The notes below the pieces were generated by a model. That model did not search any database, had not been told where the DNA came from, and was given only the letters and a program-made list of their open reading frames with translations. A stretch of 64,000 nucleotides of DNA from Sipunculus nudus (taxonomy: Eukaryota; Annelida; Sipuncula; Golfingiida; Sipunculidae): contig CM049311.1 of assembly GCA_026874595.1 (NCBI GenBank), forward strand, positions 57,432,453-57,496,452, given 5' to 3'. Positions within the stretch are counted from its first letter, which is position 1, and every line of letters begins with the position of its first letter. Shown piece by piece: positions 1-64,000 of the stretch. A program made the position numbers and the translations under genes.

Positions 1-470
1 TTCTGAATATCTCAAAGGAACAAAGTCATATTGACCCAATTTTCAGTATGGTTGGAGATTTTTGGGACATCTAACAGTATGCCAAATTTAGGATTCGGAG
101 GTCTAACGGTTTCAAAACGTGCCAGTCTAACGGACGGATAGACAGAAGGACCACGGACAATGGACTACAATTATAGATCAGTTGACTTATAGTCAGCATA
201 AAAATGATAAGGTCGGTGGTGCCACCTGTCTTGTCTAAGAAAAAATTGTCCACGATTAATAGACATGCCAAATTTAAGGCAAATACCTTGAACCACTCTG
301 GAGACATGAGCAGTTTTCACAGAAAGCACATATACAGATGGACACCATGGCAAAACAATTGCAGATGGCCCCCACCAGGCTTGCATACAAGATGGAGGAG
401 TCGAAGATCTCTGAATAAGAACAATTTCAGGCCAACAGGCCCAAAAACTCCTGAGAAAAGGACATTAATT
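1..470. repeat. B-family tail and degenerate family-A fragment
   Basis: Bases 1-200 carry the 3' end of a dispersed repeat (GGTTTCAAAACGTGCC, ACGGACGGAT, then a degraded GACTTATAGTC hairpin), also seen at ~2880-3073, 28600-28810 and 33960-34190. Bases 204-460 resemble family A (GGTGGTGCCACC near 214, 'atgccaaatttaaggc', 'gagacatgagcag'). No gene is supported. Confidence 0.6.
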
Positions 471-473
471 TAT

Positions 474-3073
474 TCTACAAACAAGGGACCCATGGGTCAC
501 GGCGCTCAGCTGTTATATATGATAAAAACATATGATTTAGAAATGGGGCACATGCTTGTTTTGTGTGGAAATAAATATAAGCTGTATTATGAGTTGTGGG
601 TGTTTAGCTTATGTATGATTTTGATAGTATCTTTGGAGACAGGGAAGAGGATTGATTTCATTTATTTTATTAACAAATGGAGTGCTATTGTCACACAAAT
701 TTTGACTTGGCCATATCACTTATAAGCAGAACATAAAATATAAGAGTTTAAACATTTATTAAAAATAATTTCAAATTGTCCCAAATATAATTTTTATTAA
801 AAATAATAAGAAAATCATATGATTTAAAAAAAAACAACTGAAATGATTATTAAAATAATATCAAAGAATAAATTCATGAATGCATTCATGAATACATTTT
901 GAAAGTATTTGCACTGGTATTCATATATTTTCATTTTACCTGAATTCCCATTCTTATGCAAGAAATTTTATAATGGAGTACATATTCATATTCGTATTCA
1001 AATACATTTGCAAAGTATTCACACCATGTCTGGTATTATTCAGTTTTCACCAAACAAAGATGTTGAGAATCAAGAATATACAAAATTCACTCATTTAAAC
1101 AATGAGCATAAGTACCTGGTTTTATGGCTTTTATTCATATTAAAAAGAAATAAATGTAATATATTTATTTTGGACTACTTTCACATCAATGTACACACTA
1201 GACACAGCAGGAATCTAGATAAATATTATCAACTTCATCTTTGTCTATCATTAATTTCCTTCATATGATCCCTAATGATGAGTAATGAATAATATGATTT
1301 ATTTTTTTATCATTAAAATTGAACTGAAAAATACCATAGGTGACTGCATGGTGTTATTTGGAATATGTGACATTCTATCAATCGATACAAGATCCTTATA
1401 TCATCAGTAACTGCAAGTTAATTATCAACTAAAATTCCTTTTCCATTTTTCTTTAATTTCTTATTAAAAACCAATAAAAATTTATTAATTTTTTGCTTCT
1501 TGTTATGTTGTTAATTAAAACTACTGGATGAGTTGGGTTGGACACCTGGATCAAGTGTGGCTGGCCATAAGCTGCCTGGCTGCCCGAGTGTATGCCTCGC
1601 ATCAAGCGTGAATAATTTAATGAAGGTCAACAAGGTCAACATACAGGTGACTCAAGAGGGGCTGGGGAGAGCTAAGGTCTGACATGGTCTCAGAAAAACA
1701 TTAATAAAAGCTACAATTTTTGGCCAATTTCTTTCAGTTTTCTAAACTAAAAAGCTGAAATCCTTATGTGTGCATGATATGAAAATTATATCAACAGTGC
1801 TCACAGGAAACAAACATGCCATGGTCAAAATTTAAGTTACTAATTTTATATTTATACCAATAACTTATAAAATTTGAAAAATTCAGAACTAATTTTGGGT
1901 ATTCAATTGAATCTTGATAAAATAATGTTACATCCCAGACAAAAAATCTCTAGCTTCAGCAATCCTCTTGTTAAGGGAGTAAATATATTTCTTGATTTTT
2001 TACAAAGTGCATTATGTTTGGGCCCATAACTTAAAACAATTACACAATACTGACATCATTTCTGGCATGTGCATAGAGAATGTATAGAAAATATGTATAT
2101 TATATATGATTAAAGTCAGATTAGTGGTTTTGATATTAGGCAGTCTTGAAGTGTATCAATAGGTTTTTAATGGAAAAATGAAGTTTTTCATTAATATCTC
2201 AAAGGTATTAAGTCCTAGTGACCAAATTCTTGGCATGGTAGGGGATTTTGGAGACATCTAATTGTAGGCCAAATTTTTGGAACTGAGAGCTGAAGCTCGG
2301 GAGCTGAGCTCTTGCAAACTGCATAACACTAGCTTGATGTAAACAATATGTTACATGGTGCTTGAAAGCTTGAATAAAATCTACAGTTTTTGATCAACTG
2401 GTTTCAAATTTTTTGTGTAAACAGACAAAATGCTAACAAAAACATGCTGTGAAAATTAAATCCACAGTCCTTACAGGAAAAAAACGTGCCATGGTCAAAG
2501 TTGGGCAAAATTTAAGGTACCAAATTTTTTATTTTTGTTAATATTTAAAAAAATTTAAAAGATTTTGATCCAATTTTGGGTATACAATTTAATTTTGATT
2601 AATTAAAGTTATATTACTGGAAAAAAAAGTCCATAGCTTTAACATGTTTTGTGTTAAGTGATCAAATATATTTCCTGATTTTTTACAAAATGCATTATGT
2701 TTGGGCCTATAACTTTTTAAAATTATATAATACACACATATTCTCTGGCATGTACATAGGAACTATATAGGGGAATATTTACGGTAAATATGAGGAAAAA
2801 CAGATGATTAGTTTTGATATTAGTCCGTCCTGAAGTGTGAAAATAGGTTTTTAATAAAAAATTGAGGTTTTTCCTTAATTTCTCAAAGTCGCAAAGACCC
2901 AGTTTTCGGCTTGGTAGGAGATCTTCGGGACATCTAACATTATGCTGAATTTTGGATTCCTAGGTCTTACGGTTTCAAAACGTGCCCTGTTAACGGACGG
3001 ACGGAGAGACGGACGGACGACGGACAATGGACCACGACCATAGCTCAGATGACTTATAGTCAGCTGAGCTAAA
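474..3073 (+). repeat. 2.6-kb dispersed repeat R1, copy 1
   Basis: Begins ACAAGGGACCCATGGGTCAC and ends with the hairpin TAGCTCAG-loop-CTGAGCTA followed by AAAA. The same text, with scattered substitutions and indels, returns at 26197-28809 and, interrupted by two transposons, at 35093 to ~41700. It contains only short ORFs that differ between copies, so it is non-coding. The hairpin near the 3' end and a CTAA terminus recall Helitron-type non-autonomous elements, but that class is inference. Confidence 0.8.
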
Positions 3074-3869
3074 AATTGAAGGAAGGTAGCGCCAGCTTAA
3101 ACCATAGTATCTCCAGACTTTGTCTGGCAATACAATTAAGTTTGAGAGATTAACAGCCAAATATAAATGGACACACACTGGTGTAATAGACTATGCACTT
3201 TGCACAATGTATTCTCTAACCTCTTGTGGTTGAGGTATTAGAATCATAAAATCTATTTATATTTGCTAAATGCATGCACACCCAGAAATGCACTGTTTTA
3301 TACATACATATATATTTATGGCTTTTTTTATTGAGGTACCTTTAAATGATTTGAAAACTGGTTTCATCATCATATCTTCTACAATATCATCATCATATCT
3401 TCTTGTTACCAAACACTATTAAGCGTTACATTTGCATCTTCATGACACGTGCTCATATTAAAGATCAGTCCTGTGATTTTTCTGTTAATCAAACCATAAA
3501 AATTTAATATCAGAAGTAACATTCATGGTAGTGGTTAAAGATAACACAGGAAGAACGCAAGCATGATACCCCAAAACCCAAAGGCTCAGGAACAGACACG
3601 ATACCATACCCCGACAACGGGGAATACCTGTGAGATGATAATGGACAATGCAAAGACTCGAGAACACAGTGATTTTTATTCATAAAGAATGAAAATAGAG
3701 AAATATAGAATACATCATTTGAAAAAATATAAATACACAAAGTCTTATAATTTTGCAGAGCGCATCAGTATATTGATTTGAGTATAAGAATATATTGCTA
3801 AGAGATATCATAAAATATGAAGAGGAATGATTAGTACTATAACATCCTAATATTCTTTCCAGCATACAA

Positions 3870-3936
<67 letters not shown>

Positions 3937-4690
3937 TTTGCATGGTGATGTTAAATTTTATTATAAATAAAAGCCTAAAACATCCACTTTTGATTCTGCA
4001 GCAAGTAGATTTGACTACTTTCATTAGAAAGAGGAGAACACTGTATTTATCATTTATTCCTCAACACTTCAGTAACGTTAATAAAAATATGTATCTCCAG
4101 TATGGACCCATTAATTAAAATGTATTGCTGGTAAAATTGCCAAGTATGATTAAAACCATTCAATTTTTTTCAAAACTGTAATTCTGATTATGTAAAGATT
4201 ATTGAACATTTGACCCTAATATGCTATTATATTAACAAAGGAAAATGTTATAAAATCCTATGATAAACATGTTTACCATTAACATGTTTGTTCAGAGTAC
4301 TCTGTTATCTTTACAATGTCATATTAAGGGTAATGCAACAATCACTGGATATATCAGATGTGTAGTGAGGGATGCCATTTCGTATCTGACTAAATTATTC
4401 CCTATCAAGACCTTTTTGAATATGTATATCCAGAATATATGCAAATTTCTGAACACTGATATTTACTTTAAAAAAAAATCATTGAAACTGAAAGTCCCCC
4501 CCCCCCCCAACCCCTAAAAATGGATACAAAAATTTTGGAACCCAGTTCTTACAGGACATTGACTGGACATCAGGCCCCTTTCAGACATACCATCTATAAG
4601 TACAGATGTTAGCATCAACTGACATTTCTACAGGGGTAAATTTTAATATACAAAATTAGCATTTAGCTGTGAACTCTTCCCAAGCACAGT
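3074..4690. other. AT-rich non-coding DNA with a (TA)n microsatellite
   Basis: No coding signal. Contains a pure (TA)n run at about 3872-3932 and a C-run at ~4496-4508. Downstream of the amidase gene on its strand. Confidence 0.6.
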
Positions 4691-4694
4691 TTAT

Positions 4695-5118
4695 ATATCA
4701 ATATGATTCATAATATGAAGGGTTAGATCCATAAAATTCATTATATGAAGGGTTAGATCTGTATAATTCATAATAAGTAGGGTTAGATCGGTATAATTCA
4801 TGATATATAGGATTAGATCTGTATAATTCATAATATGGAGGGTTAGATCGGTATAATTCATGATATATAGGGTTAGATCTGTATAATTCATAATATGTAG
4901 GATTAGATCCATATAATTCATAATATTTAGGGTTAGATCAGATTAATTCATAATATGTAGGGTTAGATCCATGTAATTCATAATATGTGGGGTCAGATCC
5001 ATATAATTCATAATATTTAGGGTTAGATCCGTATAATTCATAATATGTAGGGTTAGATCCATGTAATTCATAATATGTGGGGTCAGATCCATATAATTCA
5101 TAATATGTAGGGTTAGAG
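4695..5118. repeat. 30-bp minisatellite (~14 copies)
   Basis: Tandem unit of the form ataattcataatatgtaggg + ttagatccgt, 30 bp, with alternating GGGTTAGATC/GGATTAGATC/GGGTCAGATC variants. Open minus-strand frames over it (NYTDLTLHIM...) are a consequence of the multiple-of-three period, not evidence of a protein. It lies ~0.9 kb beyond the amidase stop codon. Confidence 0.9.
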
Positions 5119-5972
5119 AGTATCTTTATGCTTAACTGGGAATATTGGAATCTGAACAGATTTTGACAGATGTCTAAGACTGTATGACAACTCCCCACCT
5201 GTGATACAGTAACACATGATACAGTGATACATACTGATGTATAGACTATATAAATGAACCTGTGTCATATGGCCAGATAAAGTAGTATAATGTATGCTGT
5301 TAGGTTTAATAATCCTTGGATAAAATCAAATTAGATGAAAAATGTAAGTGCAACTACCGGTAATGAAATATGCTATATGGTATAATAATCCTTGGATTCA
5401 ATCACATTAGATGTAAAATGTAAGAGCAACTTATGAAATACAAAATGTCATTGGATTTGTGCATAATATATCATCTTTTGCATAAGGACATAGGCAATAA
5501 ACTTTATCTGTTTCCATATAAAGATGTAATGTCATGGATTATCACCTTCTTATTATCAACTTGTCTGGCAGCTATGCTTTCAGAGACTCGCCTCATTGAA
5601 CCATTATAGCATATGTTTCATGAACAATAATTAAGCCTGTACTTGTCCAGGCCAAAATCATAACAGTTTATCAAATTCAATGAACCAAATGTAAACAAAA
5701 GACAATAGTCAAGACTTTTCAAATGCCTTCTGAACAGGAAAATATGCATAAAAAAATGGAACAGGTTTACAAGCTTTTATTTGACTGGTCAGAGTCTGGA
5801 CGTCCATCTAAGGATGCTAAATGTTTACTTATAAATAGCAAAAGATATGAATCATTTTATTGTCTTAATTGCCTTGTTCATTATTCATGAAACGGACTGT
5901 GTCAATAAAGTAAGGTCTCTGAAAGAGTAGCGGTAGTAGGGTATGGATGAAGCCTTTGCCGTGGGTCTGTCA
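5119..5972. other. 3' flank of NAAA, including its probable 3' UTR
   Basis: No independent gene seen. Gene-sense AATAAA hexamers at 5856-5861 and 5776-5781 could end the amidase transcript. A short duplicated phrase (taataatccttggat...atcaaattagatg) occurs at ~5308 and ~5385. Confidence 0.5.
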
Positions 5973-61102
<55,130 letters not shown>

Positions 61103-61310
61103 TTTAGTCTCCTGTGCTCTCTGATCAGTGAACCCATAAGAGCTGCACCGCAAGTCTTGGACCCGTCGCTCTGCGTGCGAACGCGATGAACACACTGCTG
61201 TGAGCAGGGAACTAGGCTATTCGGGGTAATTCCTTGATGACGCAGTGAGCCTCTTTTCCAAAACACATGGACGTACATTGCCACCTCGTCCAACTAAAAA
61301 GTTATAGGCT
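61103..61310 (-). promoter_or_regulatory. 5' UTR / promoter region of NAAA
   Basis: GC-richer sequence directly upstream of the ATG with several CpGs (GTTCGCACGCAGAGCGACGG) and a TGCGTCA AP-1/CRE-like site at ~61240 in gene sense. No TATA box. Position-based call. Confidence 0.35.
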
Positions 61311-61356
61311 CCGACAAAATATTTATATGATTAAATAAAACATTCAGTAAAACATT

Positions 61357-61397
<41 letters not shown>

Positions 61398-62393
61398 GAA
61401 AAAAAATACCTGTAAAATAAAGGAACACGTACTGGCTTGTATACTTTGGTGACTATAACTAAATAACTTTGACTGGGCCTAATGAAGGACATTTAGACAT
61501 TTATACGGAGCCCGCGAGATGACATGGTAAAAAATATTTATTTTTTCGTGCGCAAGGATTATTAATGTCGTATCCGGACTCCGTACGTTTATATACTTTG
61601 TCGACTATTCTTTTTAACTGTAGCGCATAAAGTTAACTATAGTCTATTCAGGGGAATTTGGCACGGCGATTTGATTTCAGCCATGTGATGCCATCAGATC
61701 TGTTATCCCTGAGGGGTGGGAGGAGCTTAATGACCTTTGTGGCTGACACACACCAACACTGGTCAAATGTAACCTCTTTAGGCCAAAACTTTGTCCATTC
61801 ATTCATTTTTAATTTTAAAAATCATATTTGTCCAAATATCTTAGTCATATTTTACATATATTTCAAGCTGAACATAATCTTAAGTTTTCAGCTGAAATTG
61901 TTGTCATTTCTATTTGTTATTTATATATTTTTGTGACAGCTCCATATGATAAAATGACCTTGTCACTGGGGTTGACCACGGTAATCCAGCCTGTACCCAG
62001 AGTCACAGCTGTGCACTCAAGGAATGGGGACCATCATAAAAATTCATTCACTTGAATACATGGAAACTTCAAATAATAGGGCTAACCAAGTGAAAAACTT
62101 AGTAACATACAGTTATTAAAATAAGTTCTTTAGATGATCCCCAAATAAAGTAGACCCTGTAGGTCGGCAGGCACACAGGTCTATACAGCAGATCATGAAA
62201 TGTCAAGTTACATCCAAGTGGGGTCAAGCCTGATATGTCGTACTTTAAATGATAGCTCAGTACGGAAAAATAGATTTGTGTATTGTCCTATATACAAATT
62301 AAATTTCAAGGATATTTACATAAACAATTAAGTAACTAACAAGGGTTATTTACTTGAGTAGCGATTAGAAAAGTGTAGGGATTGTTAATATAG
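61311..62393. other. Upstream intergenic sequence
   Basis: (AT)n at ~61363-61393 and AT-rich DNA. Two stretches beginning after AG (CCATGTGATGCC at ~61680; CTCCATATGATAAAATG at ~61939) look exon-like at their starts but have no recognisable product. Confidence 0.4.
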
Positions 62394-62846
62394 TTGATTG
62401 AAAACCGTTTAAGCCAATACTTGCACCAACAGGGGTTCAAGCGCCTGTACTTAGATCAAGCAACTTCTGTCAGCTACAAGTGCAAGCCTCTGTCAGACCC
62501 ACCAGACGGGACGGCATGGACCTTGCATTCAACCAGTATTCAACAGAACAAAACTTCGACCTCCTATTTTGCGGCAGGTGCTTTGGATAACGCCATCCAG
62601 ATAAAAGCTGTGAAAGCACTCCATGATGTTACAAATGCGGTGACAGCAACCTTCACACTAGAGACTGCACAGAGAAAATTCAAAAGATGTCATAATTGTC
62701 AACAGGCTCATGCAAGCGCATATCTTTGGCGCGCCGTCTACCGGCAAAAGCGTAAACAACTCCTGGCTACCAACTGGACTAAACAACAAACAACTGAAGC
62801 CCTGGATACTACAACATCACAACATGGCATATATCCTTACACCTAA
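62394..62846 (+). pseudogene. Unrecognised ORF with traces of zinc-knuckle motifs
   Basis: 150 codons of coding-like composition (KPLSDPPDGTAWTLHSTSIQ, DNAIQIKAVKALHDV), ending near a KRCHNCQQAH motif. In a neighbouring frame, ~62627-62668 reads CYKCGDSNLHTRDC, which resembles a CCHC knuckle, so this may be a decayed gag/ORF1 of a retroelement with frameshifts. No RT or other domain is nearby. The family is not identified. Confidence 0.35.
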
Positions 62847-64000
62847 GGAGGACCAACCCATGGACTTTGACTTACCGACTACCAGCACAGAAGCCAAGTT
62901 CACACGGATTAATATAACAGGTTTATATTTATTCGAACCTAAAAAAAAGTTCAATGTCCTGAAATCAATTCTCTTGCCGCTTCCTGAAAGTGTTGTCTTA
63001 TTAATTTAAACAAAATGATAATGTCAATTCATCTTTCTTGTCCTTGTTGAAATGACTTTCTCATTCAGACATCAAAGTTAAAATGCTAGGAACTGTTTAA
63101 CACAAATCAAGCCACAAACGGTAGGGAGAGGAGGCTTAATTGTACAGGTCGAGGTTTTTTTTCGATATTTATATTTTGGCGAAGATGTTTTTTATTGAGG
63201 GGATGGGGGTGACCATCAACGAGATTTCTTCTTTTTTTTATTCTGTCAATGTTTTCAATAGACCTCTATTACCGCTAAATTTAAAAAATTTGACATCTAT
63301 AGTAGGCTAAAAGCCAATTAAAGGTTTGCACCTTAGGCAAAAAATGTATATTTGGTTCTCAGGCCCCGTCCCCGTCAATTTTAATTCCCCGCATCACACA
63401 TTTTTATTTGATTTTCATCTTTCAAGAAGATAAAATAATACATTTTTATAAGATTTTCTTTATTATGTTATGCTTTTACCTGTTTAGCAAAATAAAATTA
63501 TGTTTTTAATGTGTTTTCCCTTGATAAAATGAAATTTTTCTCGAAACAAACAAAACAAATGTAAAAAAAAATTGCCCGCCCGCACTGATTAAAAAAAGTG
63601 CCTGAGAACCATAGCTTTTTTGGCCATATGTTTATTTTTTTTTCCTTGACCTATTCAACCGAGGTCGTGACCTAGCTATTCCCAAACTCTTCGTCCTTCC
63701 ACAACAAACCAAGTTAACGGCTGAAGTACAATGAACATCTATAAATGGCCGTGCATGCATGCTCAGTCGTTTAAATTCAATTCCCTCGCTGAAAATATAC
63801 ATGTGTATAATTAACTCAGTATAGGCATTCTGATTAGACATAATGGGCATCTGGGTAGACTTGGTTACGTCACAGGGACAAAAGCGGATCACCAGATTAT
63901 TTTAAAGTATTTACTTTCTGATGTTCCGATAATCTATTTGTAAAGACTTTGGAGAAAAATTAGCCGGATTGATTAAGATGACCCCCCCCCCCCCCTTCTC
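62847..64000. repeat. Upstream flank with an inverted copy of repeat E and a C-run
   Basis: 63345-63615 is repeat E in inverse orientation to 7225-7480 (ends CCTGAGAACCA / TGGTTCTCAGG). A C-run at ~63983-63996 is close to the window end. No gene seen. Confidence 0.5.

Noticed and set aside
4691-5198. Minus-strand repeat proteins (NYTDLTLHIM..., NPTYYELYGS...)
   Set aside because: 30-bp minisatellite read in two frames; no conserved domain and no gene structure.

Overview
This is eukaryotic, AT-rich, intron- and repeat-dominated DNA. The dispersed repeats (tails of the type 'CTATAGCTCAGATGACTTATAG', blocks around the 12-bp palindrome GGTGGCGCCACC), the Ty3/gypsy element and the exon structure suggest a marine bivalve or close mollusc. 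The species assignment is inference; the animal origin is firm.

Nearly the whole window is one gene on the minus strand. From 61102 down to 5973 I can assemble ten exons with GT-AG borders and matching phases into a 344-codon reading frame with start, signal peptide and stop. It is an N-acylethanolamine-hydrolysing acid amidase / acid-ceramidase-like enzyme (NAAA). It keeps the family's nucleophilic Cys at the autocleavage site (F-C-T-S), the GRNLDY Arg/Asp and the TNYDHW Asn. Coding exons, 5' to 3': 61102-60918, 54537-54443, 54014-53945, 53047-52921, 44244-44154, exon 6 (43827-43757 or a sister copy down to 41950-41880), 34406-34234, 20177-20121, 15473-15378, 6042-5973.

The striking point is that two of these exons have become minisatellites in place. 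Exon 9 is the first unit of a 29-copy, 90-bp array (12814-15440); each unit carries the last 64 nt of the exon plus the first 26 nt of the intron, including the 5' splice site. Exon 6 is embedded in a ~22-copy, 88/89-bp array (41880-43827); each unit carries an entire 70/71-nt exon with both splice-site dinucleotides. Several units are reading-frame intact, others lack one base, in a three-unit higher-order pattern. The long plus-strand open frames over these arrays are antisense artefacts.

The introns are full of mobile DNA. A decayed Ty3/gypsy element (46597-52841, 305-bp LTRs, TTGC target duplication, tRNA-Ser-type primer site) lies in the gene's own sense 75 bp past the exon 4 donor and has an odd internal patchwork. 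There are also a 2.9-kb and a 0.97-kb DNA transposon with 9-bp target duplications, a Tigger/pogo-like 1-kb element, a long-TIR element, three copies of a 2.6-kb repeat (R1), several repeat families with terminal hairpins, and 30-, 31- and 79-bp minisatellites. Two small plus-strand loci sit inside introns: a THAP-domain gene remnant with a promoter-like upstream region (28912-31015), and a possible two-exon secreted protein with an in-frame TGA (8732-9168). Upstream of the amidase gene (61.3-64 kb) there is only one unrecognised ORF and repeats. I found no rRNA, tRNA or CRISPR.
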